Assembly: GCF_905332535.1 (NCBI RefSeq)
Contig: NZ_CAJOCF010000003.1
Coordinates: 62,001 to 126,000, forward strand
DNA: 64,000 nt
Direction of reading: 5' to 3'
Origin: Latilactobacillus fragifolii
Lineage (GTDB): Bacteria; Bacillota; Bacilli; Lactobacillales; Lactobacillaceae
The stretch's first letter is position 1, and each line of letters opens with the position of its first letter. This document shows, piece by piece, positions 1 to 9,280 of the stretch. A program made the translations under genes and the position numbers. The notes below the pieces were generated by a model, which was given only the letters and a program-made list of their open reading frames with translations, ran no database searches and was not told where the DNA came from.

Positions 1-661
1 AATAGATTTCAACGGAGAGCGTTTCAAAGCCATTTCCAGTGACAAAGAAGGTCACGGCAAAATCATCTAACGAATAGGTGAAAGCCATGAAAAAGCCCGC
101 AAAAATACCGGAACTAATGTACGGTAAAATGACTTTACGTAAAACTTGCCAGTCAGTTGCTCCTAAATCACGTGCCGCATCTACCAATGCTGGCCGCATT
201 TCATTTAACTTCGGCAAAACCATCAAGACGACAATCGGAATTGAAAAGGCGATATGACTCAATAAAACTGACCCAAAGCCTAAGCCAAAACCTAAGAACG
301 TGAAAAAGATTAAAAAACTTGCCCCAATAATGACATCGGGTGAAACCATTAAAATATTGTTAAGCGATAAAATCATATTGCGCACACGCCGACGCTTCGT
401 CGAATAAATCCCCAACGCACCAAACGTTCCCACGATTGTCGCACACAAAGATGATAGAATCGCGATTAATAATGTTTGTAACACAATTTCAATCATTCGT
501 GTATCTTCAAATAAGGCCTGGTAATTGGCCCAAGTAAAAGACTTGAAGCCATTCATGTTATCGCCACTGCTAAATGAATAGAAAATCAAATAGAAAATCG
601 GCGCATACAATAAGGCGAGGATAAGCACTAACCAAATATTTTGCCATTTCCATTTTTTCAT
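1..661 (-). CDS. potC: Spermidine/putrescine ABC transporter permease PotC (3' part cut off by window edge)
   Basis: Second inner-membrane subunit of a polyamine importer. The protein starts MKKWKWQNIW and shows several hydrophobic segments. The permease EAA-type loop is visible as DAARDLGATDWQVLRKVILP, the part that contacts the ATPase. The start ATG (659-661) overlaps the potB stop in an ATGA arrangement, so the two are translationally coupled. About 220 codons are present against roughly 255-260 expected, so the C-terminus lies outside the window. The binding protein PotD would be expected next, also outside. Identification rests on family resemblance plus operon context. Confidence 0.88.
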   Translation of the reverse strand, partial: MKKWKWQNIWLVLILALLYAPIFYLIFYSFSSGDNMNGFKSFTWANYQALFEDTRMIEIVLQTLLIAILSSLCATIVGTFGALGIYSTKRRRVRNMILSLNNILMVSPDVIIGASFLIFFTFLGFGLGFGSVLLSHIAFSIPIVVLMVLPKLNEMRPALVDAARDLGATDWQVLRKVILPYISSGIFAGFFMAFTYSLDDFAVTFFVTGNGFETLSVEIY

Positions 662-1473
662 CTGTTAGTCACCTTCTTCTTCGCTTTTTGCTCCCCGGTT
701 ACCAACATGATTAACCCCATGGCAACGATGAGGACCACCCCGATGGTCGAGCCCATTCCCCAGTTCATTGTCGTAAGGAAGTGTTCTTCAATCGCCGTCC
801 CCAGGGTAATCACCCGATTTCCCCCAATTAGACGCGTCAGCATAAATAATGATAATGATGGAATAAAAATGGCCTGAATGCCGGCTTTAACCCCAGCCAT
901 GGTCAACGGTAAGATAACTTTAATAAAGGTTTGCCAATTACTGGCACCAAGGTCACGGCTTGCGTTGACCAATGATGGATTTAGTTCTTCTAAACTGTTA
1001 AAAATCGGCAAAATCATAAATGGAATTTCAATATAAGTCGCCACCACTAAGAAACTGAAATTCGTAAATAAAATCTGCTGTGGCCCAATTCCAAACCATT
1101 CTAAGAAATGATTAATGGCGCCATCTTGACTAAAAATACCAATAAACGCATAAGCTTTCAGTAATAAGTTAATCCATGTCGGTAATATAATTAATAAAAG
1201 CCACAATTGCTTATGTTTGGTTTGATGTAGCCAATAAGCCGTTGGATAACTAATTAATAGCGTCACTAGCGTAATTAAAAATGCATACCATAACGAATTT
1301 AATGTCATCTTCAAGTAAGTACCTGATTGAAAATAAGTCGTATAGTTAGCCAATGTCGCGTGCCCATTGATATCAAAGAAGGACTGATACACAATCAGCG
1401 CGACTGGTGCAAGAACGAATAAAATTAACCAGAGGGCATATGGTAAGTAGTATAACCATTGTTTTTTACGCAA
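658..1473 (-). CDS. potB: Spermidine/putrescine ABC transporter permease PotB
   Basis: Membrane permease of 271 aa, normal for PotB. It has an N-terminal hydrophobic segment after MRKKQWLYYLPYALW, about six predicted membrane spans, and the cytoplasmic EAA-type loop NASRDLGASNWQTFIKVILP. The start codon is TTG (1471-1473); a strong GAGGAGG lies about 9 nt upstream, which supports this start. It begins 5 nt after the potA stop and overlaps potC by 4 nt, so potA-potB-potC form one operon. Polyamine specificity is inferred from PotA-type companions and not shown by any single residue I can see. Confidence 0.88.
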   Translation of the reverse strand: MRKKQWLYYLPYALWLILFVLAPVALIVYQSFFDINGHATLANYTTYFQSGTYLKMTLNSLWYAFLITLVTLLISYPTAYWLHQTKHKQLWLLLIILPTWINLLLKAYAFIGIFSQDGAINHFLEWFGIGPQQILFTNFSFLVVATYIEIPFMILPIFNSLEELNPSLVNASRDLGASNWQTFIKVILPLTMAGVKAGIQAIFIPSLSLFMLTRLIGGNRVITLGTAIEEHFLTTMNWGMGSTIGVVLIVAMGLIMLVTGEQKAKKKVTNR

Positions 1474-1478
1474 TTGCT

Positions 1479-2570
1479 CTAGTCCTCCTCTTCATAACTT
1501 TCAAGGCGAGCATCGAAATCTTCTTCTGATTCACCAAAACGCATAATATGCACGTCTTCCGGTTCAAAGAATAATCCAACGCGTTGCCCATCTTGGGCCG
1601 GGTTGGTTGAATGAATCAACCACCGATTTTGATCCGCATCATAAGCCGTAATTTCATAATAGTCACCACGGAATAACTGCGTATCAACTGTCACCACTAA
1701 TTGTCCTTGGTCAACGGCGACAATGTCAAGATCTTCAGGACGAAGAACCACTTCAACCGCTTCGTTGACCCGCATCCCAGCATCAGCACATTCAAATTGC
1801 TTGCCCACCATTTCCACTTGATAATCAGCGACCATTTTTCCTGGGAGGATGTTACTTTCCCCGATAAAATCGGCCACAAAATGATTAATTGGTTCGTCAT
1901 AAATATCGACTGGCGTGCCACTTTGCAACACTCGTCCTTCGTTCATGATAAAAATTTCATCACTCATCGCTAAGGCTTCTTCTTGATCGTGCGTCACAAA
2001 TAAGAACGTAATGCCTAATCGTTGTTGTAACTCGCGTAATTCATATTGCATAGCTTTCCTTAATTTCATGTCAAGTGCTGATAAGGGTTCATCTAGTAGT
2101 AATACTTTTGGTTCGTTGGCCAAGGCGCGCGCAATCGCGACCCGTTGTTGTTGCCCACCCGATAATTCACTAATCTCACGGTTTTCATAGCCAGCAAGCC
2201 GTACCAATTTAAGGGCTTCAATGACCTTTTCCTTGATGGCTGCTTTTTTGACTTTGCGCAAGTTTAACCCAAACGCAACATTCTCAAAGACATTTAAATG
2301 GGGAAATAAGGCATAATCTTGAAAGACCGTATTGACTTGACGTTTGTTGGCCGGTAAATCGTTCATTTTCTGCCCTTCAAATAACACATCCCCCGCAGAT
2401 GCATTGGTAAACCCAGCGATAATTCTCAAAATAGTTGTTTTACCACAGCCCGACGGCCCTAATAAGGTATAAAATTTACCTTTTTCCAATGCAATATCAA
2501 TGCCCTTTAAAATCTGGACATCGTCGTATTCTTTAATGACATTTTTAAATTCCACCATTGGTTGTTGCAT
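1479..2570 (-). CDS. potA: Spermidine/putrescine ABC transporter ATP-binding protein PotA
   Basis: ATPase that powers polyamine import. In the 363 aa I see Walker [10 protein letters not shown] (about residues 38-46), the Q-loop [10 protein letters not shown], the ABC signature LSGGQQQR, Walker [13 protein letters not shown] and the switch His in [10 protein letters not shown]. The roughly 120-residue C-terminal part is a TOBE-type regulatory domain, as in PotA/MalK-class importers. The ATG start has AAAGGGG upstream. It is the first gene of the operon potA-potB-potC, with a good promoter about 70 nt upstream. Length and domain order match the family. Confidence 0.92.
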   Translation of the reverse strand: MQQPMVEFKNVIKEYDDVQILKGIDIALEKGKFYTLLGPSGCGKTTILRIIAGFTNASAGDVLFEGQKMNDLPANKRQVNTVFQDYALFPHLNVFENVAFGLNLRKVKKAAIKEKVIEALKLVRLAGYENREISELSGGQQQRVAIARALANEPKVLLLDEPLSALDMKLRKAMQYELRELQQRLGITFLFVTHDQEEALAMSDEIFIMNEGRVLQSGTPVDIYDEPINHFVADFIGESNILPGKMVADYQVEMVGKQFECADAGMRVNEAVEVVLRPEDLDIVAVDQGQLVVTVDTQLFRGDYYEITAYDADQNRWLIHSTNPAQDGQRVGLFFEPEDVHIMRFGESEEDFDARLESYEEED

Positions 2571-2636
2571 CTTTTTCTTCGTCCCCTTTATCTTTAGCGC
2601 GCTCAGACTAGTTGTTAGCTAACTAATATCCTATTA

Positions 2637-2665
2637 ATTATACCGTTTCCGAGGCTCGATGCCAA
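2637..2665 (-). promoter_or_regulatory. Promoter of the pot operon
   Basis: On the minus strand, TTGGCA (2660-2665) and a perfect TATAAT (2637-2642) are separated by 17 nt, a near-ideal sigma-A promoter. A 10-bp palindrome GTTAGCTAAC lies just downstream at 2614-2623, near the expected 5' end of the transcript; its role is unknown. Confidence 0.75.
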
Positions 2666-2684
2666 TTCAAAGCAAACATTGTTG

Positions 2685-2715
2685 TATAATGAAGTTAAAC
2701 AATTATTAGAAAAGA
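2685..2715 (+). promoter_or_regulatory. -10 box and ribosome binding site of the YhdH-type oxidoreductase
   Basis: A perfect TATAAT lies at 2685-2690 and an AGAGG ribosome binding site near 2711-2715, 12 nt before the ATG at 2728. I see no convincing -35 hexamer 16-18 nt upstream, so promoter strength is uncertain. Confidence 0.45.
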
Positions 2716-2727
2716 GGTTGCAATCAT

Positions 2728-3711
2728 ATGGTCGCCTATCAAGCACTTGTTTTAGAACAAACCGGCCCTACTGTCAGGGCCACTTATCAAACTAAGTTAA
2801 CACCCGACCTCGCTAAAGATGGCGTGTTAGTCAAAGTCGCCTATTCCGATATTAACTACAAAGATCGCCTCACAATGAATCCTAAAAGTGGCGTCTTACG
2901 CCACTATCCGATGACTCCTGGCGTTGATTTTGCTGGCGAAGTTGTCGAATCAGATAATCCGTTCTTTGAAGCAGGCGATCAAGTGCTATGTACGGGTTAT
3001 GCAACTGGCATTAAAATTGACGGGGGCTATGCTGAATATGTCAAAGTCCCTAGTGAATGGCTTTTTAAATTACCTGAAAATCTTAGTTTGGCTGAAACCA
3101 TGCAGCTTGGAACGGCAGGTTTCACCGCTGCAATTGCTCTCACCAAATTATTACGCCAAACCTTTACGGCTGATCATAATACACCCCTCTTAATTACGGG
3201 TGCTACTGGCGGCGTTGGCAGTTTTGCCCTTACTATCCTCGCCCAGTTGGGCTTTACGAATCTAACAGCGACTACGCGTGACTTGCAGCAAACTGTTTAT
3301 TTACGACACCTTGGGGCGACCCATGTTATGCATACAGCTGATTTAACGACTGCCCCCCTCAAGGCACTCAATCATCAAACGTTCACTGGAGTCATTGATT
3401 CGCTTGGGGGACCCGTTTTAGCCCACATCTTGCCCCAGGTTTATGCCGGCGGGTTCGTGGCAACTTGCGGTAATGCGGCGGGTGCCACTGTCGAAACAAC
3501 GGTAATGCCCTTTATTCTCCGGGGAATTACCTTAGCTGGAATTGACTCAGTTTACTACCCGCGCAAGGACCGTAAAGAACTCTGGCAATTGCTCGCCACA
3601 ACGTTTAAACCTGTAACCTGGCCAACCATTAACTCAATCGCCTTTTCAGATTTAGCCCAAGAGCTCAGCCAAAGCCCCCATAAAACTGGTCGTGTATTGG
3701 TTACCTTTTAA
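2728..3711 (+). CDS. YhdH/YhfP-family NAD(P)H-dependent quinone/acrylyl-CoA-type oxidoreductase
   Basis: Zinc-free member of the medium-chain dehydrogenase/reductase superfamily, 327 aa, the usual length for YhdH/YhfP proteins. The N-terminal GroES-like half contains SDINYKDRLTMNPKSGV and PGVDFAGEVV, typical of this subfamily. The nucleotide-binding fold carries TGATGGVGSFAL (about residues 156-167). There are no zinc-ligand cysteine clusters. Members reduce activated C=C bonds with NADPH (acrylyl-CoA reductase AcuI, for example); the substrate here cannot be read from sequence. It stands alone between the pot operon and the Lia region and ends at a bidirectional terminator. Confidence 0.85.
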   Translation: MVAYQALVLEQTGPTVRATYQTKLTPDLAKDGVLVKVAYSDINYKDRLTMNPKSGVLRHYPMTPGVDFAGEVVESDNPFFEAGDQVLCTGYATGIKIDGGYAEYVKVPSEWLFKLPENLSLAETMQLGTAGFTAAIALTKLLRQTFTADHNTPLLITGATGGVGSFALTILAQLGFTNLTATTRDLQQTVYLRHLGATHVMHTADLTTAPLKALNHQTFTGVIDSLGGPVLAHILPQVYAGGFVATCGNAAGATVETTVMPFILRGITLAGIDSVYYPRKDRKELWQLLATTFKPVTWPTINSIAFSDLAQELSQSPHKTGRVLVTF

Positions 3712-3720
3712 CCCAAAAGA

Positions 3721-3757
3721 AAAAGCCCCGCCAAAATTAATCATTTGGCGGGGCTTT
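3721..3757. terminator. Bidirectional intrinsic terminator
   Basis: Stem AAAAGCCCCGCCAAA / TTTGGCGGGGCTTTT with a short AT loop. A and T runs flank it on both sides, so it can end both the rightward oxidoreductase gene and the leftward Lia operon. Confidence 0.85.
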
Positions 3758-3763
3758 TGTCAT

Positions 3764-4057
3764 CTAATGCCGTTCAAACCGATATTGTGGTTCTTCACGT
3801 TCTGGATCGTAAGCAACTTGCAAATCATAATCAGCAAAAAACCAATCGTCCGACTGACTCGCAAAATAAGTAATGCCATCTTTAACCACTGAACCAATTG
3901 GTTGCTCAACAGTGGCGCGCTCCATGCCCAATGAAAAGCCATCATGCACGGCCGTTTGACCATACACTTTACCAAAAAAGCGGACCGCATCCCCCGGTTT
4001 TAAAGCTAATTCATCACGAAACCATTGACTTGCTGCATCTGACACTTGAATTTGCAT
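3764..4057 (-). CDS. HesB/YadR/YfhF-family small protein (iron-sulfur biosynthesis-like fold)
   Basis: A 97-residue protein starting MQIQVSDAASQWFRDEL, resembling the small HesB-like YneR-type proteins of Firmicutes. True IscA/HesB scaffolds use three conserved cysteines; this sequence has no cysteine, so an Fe-S scaffold role is unlikely and the function is unknown. A strong AGGAGG precedes the ATG. It starts 16 nt after the liaR stop, so it is probably the last gene of the liaF-liaS-liaR transcript, and it ends at the bidirectional terminator. A structural or accessory role is all that can be inferred. Confidence 0.7.
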   Translation of the reverse strand: MQIQVSDAASQWFRDELALKPGDAVRFFGKVYGQTAVHDGFSLGMERATVEQPIGSVVKDGITYFASQSDDWFFADYDLQVAYDPEREEPQYRFERH

Positions 4058-4073
4058 GTTGCACTCCTCCTGA

Positions 4074-4706
4074 TTAATCGACTAGTTGGTTCTTAATCGC
4101 ATAAATTGCCGCTTGGGTGCGATCATCAACTTGTAACTTCGCCAAAATATTTGAAACGTGGGTCTTAACCGTTTTTAAAGTAATGAATAATTCATCCGCA
4201 ATTTCTTGATTACTGCGACCTTTAGCAATCAATCCTAACACCTCACGTTCACGATTAGTCAGGTCTTCATATAATTTAGGTTCAACAGGATGCGTCAATC
4301 GATTCATCATCTTGTTGGTCACCTCAGGCTCTAAAACAGATTGTCCCTGCGCCGTTTTACGAATCGCATTGGCAATTTCCTCAGCTGTGGACGTTTTTAA
4401 TATGTAACTGGCCGCACCGGCTTCAATTGCCGGATAAACTTTCTCATCATCAATAAAGCTCGTCAAGATAATGATTTTGGCTTCAGGCCACACCTTTAAA
4501 ATCGCTTTGGTGGCCTCAATGCCATCCATCTCAGGCATCACTAAGTCCATCAAAATTACATCAGGTCTTAATGCCAGTGCCTTTTGGACCCCTTCTTTCC
4601 CATTGACGGCTTGGGCGACGACCTTAATATCGTCTTGGACCCCTAAATACGTTGAGATACCTAATCGCACCATTTCATGGTCGTCTACTATCAATACATT
4701 AATCAC
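4074..4706 (-). CDS. liaR: Response regulator LiaR (NarL/LuxR class), cell-envelope stress
   Basis: A 210-aa response regulator. The receiver domain (about 1-120) has the acidic pair in IVDDHEM, the phospho-acceptor Asp in [12 protein letters not shown], and a conserved Lys in [10 protein letters not shown]. The C-terminal LuxR-type helix-turn-helix is [22 protein letters not shown]...[10 protein letters not shown]. The start is GTG (4704-4706), directly abutting the liaS TAA, with AAGGAGA upstream. With LiaF and LiaS it forms the three-component system that senses cell-wall-active antibiotics. No autoregulatory LiaR box was identified by eye upstream of liaF. Confidence 0.9.
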   Translation of the reverse strand: MINVLIVDDHEMVRLGISTYLGVQDDIKVVAQAVNGKEGVQKALALRPDVILMDLVMPEMDGIEATKAILKVWPEAKIIILTSFIDDEKVYPAIEAGAASYILKTSTAEEIANAIRKTAQGQSVLEPEVTNKMMNRLTHPVEPKLYEDLTNREREVLGLIAKGRSNQEIADELFITLKTVKTHVSNILAKLQVDDRTQAAIYAIKNQLVD

Positions 4707-5771
4707 TTAATTGGTCTCCTTTAATAATGGTACTCGAATTTCAACACTTGTTCCCTGGTTGGGTAAACTAATAATTTTGGCGGTTCCACCCACACTATGG
4801 GCCCGTTCAACAATGTTGTTTAGCCCATAGCTGCCGGCTTTTTGCTCCGCTTTGGGATCAAAGCCAATCCCATCATCAATTACCTTTAATAAAGCACTCT
4901 GACCGAGCTGTTTCAAGTACACTTCAATCTCTTGCGCTTTAGCATGCCGCAATGTGTTTGACAGTAACTCTTGGACAATTCTAAATAAATTATCTTCAAT
5001 GCCACTTGGTAACGCAATACTGTCAATGTCCCACGTAATCTCAATCGCAATTTTGGTCTTCAACTCATTCAATAACTGAATGATGCCATCGCGTAAACTC
5101 TTGCCTTCCAAGTTAACCGGTCGCAAATGTAAGAGTAACGCCCGCATTTCTGATTGGGCCTCATTTAAGACCCGTTCAACCGTCGTTAACGATTGCAACA
5201 TCTGCACGTTATCAGTTTGCTTTTGCGCCACCTCGCTTAATGCCGACAGCATCATCGTCGCCGCAAATAGTTGCTGACTGACTGAATCATGTAACTCGCG
5301 TGCTAACCGGTGCCGTTCTTGCGCTAAAATTTCTTCCTTAGTTTCACCGGCAATCATGGTTGGACGATCACTATAGCTTTGAATCTCTTGTTGTAAGCGT
5401 ATCATTTTTTGGCGTAATTGTTCAACAGTTTGCTCAATTGACATCGCATAGTCAGTTGTTTCACTTTGTTTAATCTGAAAAACTGGCGACTCGTACTGCC
5501 CAGAAAGTAAAAATTGTAACTGACTTTCAGTATGTGATAGTTGTTGACGAACGACAAGATAGACGATTGCGGTGACTAAAAAACCCACTGCCATTGCGGC
5601 CACCACAATATAGACGATCAGTGGCACGTAGAATAACTGTTTTGTGACCAAACTAATCAACCATTGTTCTTGATGGGTACTGTAAAAATACGCAAAAAAT
5701 AACGCTACTGAAAACAGAAGCGTCAACAAACTTGTGCTGATCCATATAAAGCTCCGCGTTAACTTGCTCAT
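4707..5771 (-). CDS. liaS: Sensor histidine kinase LiaS
   Basis: A 354-aa HisKA_3-type kinase. Two membrane segments (about 8-30 and 45-70) enclose a very short external loop, as in intramembrane-sensing kinases. The phospho-accepting His lies in RHRLARELHDSVSQQL, and the ATPase domain has VQELLSNTLRHAKA and DDGIGFDP. Its start overlaps the end of liaF by 4 nt (ATGA), and its stop abuts the liaR start, giving tight coupling. LiaF normally inhibits this kinase until envelope stress is sensed; that role is family knowledge, not shown here. Confidence 0.9.
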   Translation of the reverse strand: MSKLTRSFIWISTSLLTLLFSVALFFAYFYSTHQEQWLISLVTKQLFYVPLIVYIVVAAMAVGFLVTAIVYLVVRQQLSHTESQLQFLLSGQYESPVFQIKQSETTDYAMSIEQTVEQLRQKMIRLQQEIQSYSDRPTMIAGETKEEILAQERHRLARELHDSVSQQLFAATMMLSALSEVAQKQTDNVQMLQSLTTVERVLNEAQSEMRALLLHLRPVNLEGKSLRDGIIQLLNELKTKIAIEITWDIDSIALPSGIEDNLFRIVQELLSNTLRHAKAQEIEVYLKQLGQSALLKVIDDGIGFDPKAEQKAGSYGLNNIVERAHSVGGTAKIISLPNQGTSVEIRVPLLKETN

Positions 5772-6526
5772 ACTAAGATTACCTCAAGATCGCCAATCAT
5801 TACATTCGTAATGATTTTAAGATGGCGACTTTCCTCATCATAGTTTGTACTATACAACTGAATTGATTCGTTTTTCAAGTTATAATGTTGATTATCGATT
5901 GTCACGCTCCCTAGCATTGCGGAGTGATCCAGATAGACCCCCGTTCCGACTGGCACCAAAATTCGTGTCTTTCCAAATCCTTTACGGATGACAATATGGT
6001 TGTCATTCTTAGGTAAAATGGTGCTACCTAAATCAATAATTGTATCGCCGGCAGCGACCGCGAAGTTAATATCGTCCCATTCAAAAATATTACTGCCAAT
6101 TGTCTGATGACCAAACCAACTATGGCGCTTGACTGTCGCCTTTTTAGCGGTTGGCTCAGTTGTCTGAACGGGGACAAAGCTTTTCTTGCGCCAAAAAGCA
6201 TTATCAAATAACTGATTCATATTACGACTGCTAAACTGCCCCATGCGGCTGTGATTGAGGGCTAAAAAGACCACCGCCACAATGATCATTAACCACAACG
6301 AGAAGTTAATCACCAACGGGACCGTAACTGCTACACAACCGATCATCGTTAACAAAGTCGTCCAGGCACCGGTTTTATCTTGACGACGACGCTTATTGGC
6401 CCAGATCAAGAGTAAAATCCCTACAATGATGAACACCAAATTAGCGGGTATCGTAATCATTTGCCAAATGAACGTCCCGAAGATAATCGCTTCTATTACA
6501 AAAAAAACGCGCCAGATAAACGGCAT
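5768..6526 (-). CDS. liaF: LiaF-like membrane regulator of LiaS
   Basis: A 252-aa protein. The N-terminal half has about four closely spaced hydrophobic segments (residues 1-95). The C-terminal soluble half (about 130-252) matches the DUF2154/LiaF cell-wall-active antibiotic response domain, with a beta-rich pattern such as GDTIIDLGSTILPKND and VTIDNQHYNL. It is the first gene of liaF-liaS-liaR, preceded by GAAAGGGG and a strong promoter. LiaF family proteins restrain the LiaS kinase. Assignment is supported equally by domain pattern and by gene order. Confidence 0.88.
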   Translation of the reverse strand: MPFIWRVFFVIEAIIFGTFIWQMITIPANLVFIIVGILLLIWANKRRRQDKTGAWTTLLTMIGCVAVTVPLVINFSLWLMIIVAVVFLALNHSRMGQFSSRNMNQLFDNAFWRKKSFVPVQTTEPTAKKATVKRHSWFGHQTIGSNIFEWDDINFAVAAGDTIIDLGSTILPKNDNHIVIRKGFGKTRILVPVGTGVYLDHSAMLGSVTIDNQHYNLKNESIQLYSTNYDEESRHLKIITNVMIGDLEVILV

Positions 6527-6557
6527 ATTTACGGTCCCCTTTCAACTGATTACTATT

Positions 6558-6586
6558 ATTATACAAGCAAACCCGTTAAACGCCAA
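6558..6586 (-). promoter_or_regulatory. Promoter of the lia operon
   Basis: On the minus strand TTGGCG (6581-6586) is followed, after exactly 17 nt, by a perfect TATAAT (6558-6563), about 30 nt upstream of the liaF start. Confidence 0.7.
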
Positions 6587-6623
6587 TCCGTCTCAAGGCT
6601 GATTAAAAGCAATTAACGCCCAC

Positions 6624-6658
6624 TAAAAAAGCCGCGAAATTTTTTCGCAGCTTTTTTT
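6624..6658 (-). terminator. greA: Terminator downstream of greA
   Basis: An A/T-flanked hairpin with arms around GCCGCGAAA / TTTCGCAGC and a T run on the minus strand. It lies about 115 nt past the greA stop. The 6659-6774 stretch between shows nothing further. Confidence 0.7.
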
Positions 6659-6774
6659 GAAACATCTTTTTCAGGCAGATTATTCTGGTTTAGCTACGCC
6701 TCGCAAATAACGGACTACGTCGCTTATGGAACGCTTTTAGCTAGCCCTCACAATATAACCACCTGAAACGGACT

Positions 6775-7248
6775 CTATTTAACTTCTGTAATCGTCACGT
6801 GCATGTCGCCGCCTGGTGTTTGAACAACTACCTTGTCACCCATTCGTTTGCCGAGTAACGCTTGGGCAATTGGTGAATCATTGGAAATTTTACCACTAAA
6901 TGGATCTGATTCCGCAGCCCCGACAATTTGGTAGGTTTCTTCTTCACCGTCTTCTTCATCTTTGAAGCTGACCGTTTTACCAACGGCAATTTCATCAGCT
7001 GCGATGCTATCAACATCGATTACCTCTGCAAAGCGTAACATGTTTTCCACTTCGGCAATCCGTGTTTCTAATGAGCTTTGTTCATCTTTAGCTGATTCAT
7101 ATTCAGAATTTTCTGATAAATCACCAAAACTCCGTGCAATTTTAATTCGGTCAATGACTTCTGGTCGTTTTACCATTTTAAGTGTTTCTAATTCTTCGGC
7201 TAACTTTTCTTTACCTTCTGCAGTCATTGGATAAGTCTTTTGTGCCAT
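6775..7248 (-). CDS. greA: Transcription elongation factor GreA
   Basis: Rescues backtracked RNA polymerase by stimulating transcript cleavage. The N-terminal coiled coil (about 1-75) carries [16 protein letters not shown], with the acidic tip residues that enter the polymerase channel. The C-terminal FKBP-like domain includes [17 protein letters not shown] chose the ATG at 7248 (157 aa); the frame also opens at a GTG 9 nt upstream, but that GTG sits inside the AGAGGTGG ribosome binding site. It has its own promoter and terminator, so it is a single-gene unit between udk and lia. Confidence 0.95.
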   Translation of the reverse strand: MAQKTYPMTAEGKEKLAEELETLKMVKRPEVIDRIKIARSFGDLSENSEYESAKDEQSSLETRIAEVENMLRFAEVIDVDSIAADEIAVGKTVSFKDEEDGEEETYQIVGAAESDPFSGKISNDSPIAQALLGKRMGDKVVVQTPGGDMHVTITEVK

Positions 7249-7285
7249 TTTATCCACCTCTTTATTTTAATTAATAATACTGACT

Positions 7286-7314
7286 ATCTTAATTACTGTG
7301 TCCGTCCTTGTCAA
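7286..7314 (-). promoter_or_regulatory. greA: Promoter of greA
   Basis: On the minus strand a consensus TTGACA (7309-7314) is separated by 17 nt from TAAGAT (7286-7291), 38 nt upstream of the chosen greA start. Confidence 0.75.
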
Positions 7315-7324
7315 ATCGCAACCT

Positions 7325-7957
7325 TTATTCGGCATTTAGAATTGATTGAATCTTCGTTACAAGTAAATCAATGGCCACGCGATTATTGCCGCCTTCTGGG
7401 ACAATTAAATCAGCATAGCGTTTGGTTGGTTCAATAAATTCATGAAACATGGGTTTTACCGTCTTAAGATATTGGCCGACAACATCATCAAACGTCCGCC
7501 CGCGACTTTCCATATCGCGATGCATTCGTCTTAATAATCGAATATCATCATCAGTATCCACATAAACCTTAATATCCATTAAATCTCGTAAACGGGCATC
7601 TGCCAACACCAAAATCCCCTCTAAGATAATCACATCTTGTGGTTCAACGTGTTGAATTTCATTCGTCCGATTATGAATTTTATAATCATAAACTGGCTGT
7701 TCGATGGCTTGATGATGCTTTAACATTGATGCTTGTTCAATTAACAAATCGGTATCAAAAGCATCTGGATGATCATAATTCGTTTGTTGCCGTTGTTCAA
7801 ACGGAACATCTTGCCGTTTATAATAGGCATCTTGTGGTAATAACATTACTGAGTGATTCGCAAATTTTTGGGCAATAGCCTGGCTAACGGTTGTTTTCCC
7901 GCTACCAGAACCGCCTGTAACACCAATAATGATCGGCGCTTTTTTTTGACTGGACAT
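7325..7957 (-). CDS. udk: Uridine kinase
   Basis: Phosphorylates uridine and cytidine in pyrimidine salvage. The 210 aa include Walker [13 protein letters not shown] (about residues 13-24) and [11 protein letters not shown], the nucleoside-binding region, followed by [12 protein letters not shown], the Walker B-like strand, and [13 protein letters not shown], the lid. Length is typical. The ATG is preceded by AAAAGGAGCG. It is followed by the separate greA promoter and lies downstream of mltG, from which it is parted by an 87-nt gap holding a hairpin. Confidence 0.93.
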   Translation of the reverse strand: MSSQKKAPIIIGVTGGSGSGKTTVSQAIAQKFANHSVMLLPQDAYYKRQDVPFEQRQQTNYDHPDAFDTDLLIEQASMLKHHQAIEQPVYDYKIHNRTNEIQHVEPQDVIILEGILVLADARLRDLMDIKVYVDTDDDIRLLRRMHRDMESRGRTFDDVVGQYLKTVKPMFHEFIEPTKRYADLIVPEGGNNRVAIDLLVTKIQSILNAE

Positions 7958-7997
7958 GGGACGCTCCTTTTATTCTGAACTTCTTTTTGGGCAAATA

Positions 7998-8027
7998 GAA
8001 GTCGACCCCCAAAAGGCGGTCGACTTC
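7998..8027 (-). terminator. Hairpin between mltG and udk, possible weak terminator
   Basis: A perfect 10-bp inverted repeat GAAGTCGACC / GGTCGACTTC with a 10-nt loop. The downstream minus-strand sequence is only mildly U-rich, so it may attenuate or stabilise rather than fully terminate. Confidence 0.5.
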
Positions 8028-8044
8028 GATAACCTTAAATGAAC

Positions 8045-9196
8045 CTAATCTTCAATCGAATCTGTTGTGTCATTATGTTGGGCGAAGGTTCTTGAGTAAT
8101 AGACCTTACCCGTCTTCAAGTTAGCAACAAAGTAGAGATAATTTTGATCACGATCAGCTGGATTCAAGACGGCTGTAATAGACTGTAAACTAGGCGAGTT
8201 AAATGGTCCTGGGCCATAACCTTTATTGATATATAAGTTATACGGTGAATCGACTTCAGTATCTTTGTTATAAAGGTGTGTCTTGTGGGTATTTAAGGCA
8301 TACATCACTGAAATATCAGATTGAATTGGCATGCCGCTGTCTAAACGGTTAAAGAAGACGCCAGCAATCTTTTGACGATCAACAGCTGTCACCCCTTCAC
8401 GTTCAACCAATGAAGCTAGCGTTAACGTTTGTTGGACGGTTAACTGCTTGTCCTTGATGGTTGCATAGTAAGGTTGCATCTTTTGATCCATCGTTGAAAC
8501 CATTTCAGTGATAATTTCTTTTAACGTACTGTCTTTATAAACTTCATAAGTGGCTGGAAAAAGGTAGCCCTCTAAGTGATAGCGAACATCCTTTTGAGCC
8601 ATCGTTGATGATAGTAATTCAGGATATTTCTTCGCTAAACTTGCTAAGAATTGCTTATCATTTGCTTGTTTAATGAAGGCGGCTTTAGAGAATTTGGTTT
8701 GTTTGCCGACATCGGCCGCAATTTCTTCTAAAGTGACCCCTTCTTTAACTAGCACTTTGCCCACCACATCGCGTGGGCGCGTTGGGGTCCCTTCTTTTTG
8801 TAAGTTAGAGATAATCTTATCCAACCCCATTGATTGCTTCAATACATGATACCCGGCTTGGAAATCCGAGAAGTTATGGGTCTTCACATAATAATTAAAA
8901 ACTGGCGCGCTCCGAATTAATTTTTTGTCCTGCAAAATAGCAGCAATTTGTTTATTCGTTGAGCCGTTCGGAATTCGCACGATAACTTCGTGTTTTGCCT
9001 TTGTGTCATACGGTTTAAGCGATGCTTGGACGTAGCGATAGCCCATGAAACCAATAATGACAACGAGGGCTAATAAAATGCCGATAATCCAATAGACAAT
9101 TTTGTTCGCTGCTTTTTTCTCTGCACGGCGTTCTTCATACAATGATTGGGCCGTTTTTTCTTGGTTTACTGGCTCCTTTTGATCAACATTCTTCAA
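8045..9196 (-). CDS. mltG: Endolytic murein transglycosylase MltG (YceG-like)
   Basis: Membrane-anchored lytic transglycosylase that cleaves nascent glycan strands near the elongation machinery. A charged N-terminal cytoplasmic stretch (about 1-40) is followed by one membrane helix (IVYWIIGILLALVVIIGF). The YceG domain holds ASLVEREG, with the catalytic Glu, and YNLYINKGYGPGPFNSP. The frame opens at an ATG at 9229, but AGGAGGT sits just ahead of the TTG at 9196, so I prefer that start (383 aa). It lies downstream of pheT and upstream of udk. Confidence 0.88.
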   Translation of the reverse strand: MKNVDQKEPVNQEKTAQSLYEERRAEKKAANKIVYWIIGILLALVVIIGFMGYRYVQASLKPYDTKAKHEVIVRIPNGSTNKQIAAILQDKKLIRSAPVFNYYVKTHNFSDFQAGYHVLKQSMGLDKIISNLQKEGTPTRPRDVVGKVLVKEGVTLEEIAADVGKQTKFSKAAFIKQANDKQFLASLAKKYPELLSSTMAQKDVRYHLEGYLFPATYEVYKDSTLKEIITEMVSTMDQKMQPYYATIKDKQLTVQQTLTLASLVEREGVTAVDRQKIAGVFFNRLDSGMPIQSDISVMYALNTHKTHLYNKDTEVDSPYNLYINKGYGPGPFNSPSLQSITAVLNPADRDQNYLYFVANLKTGKVYYSRTFAQHNDTTDSIED

Positions 9197-9280
9197 AGGA
9201 TGACCTCCTAATTGCTCTTTTAAATACAATCCTTAAAACATTATACCAAATTATTCAAAAATTGCATTAAAGATTCGAGA

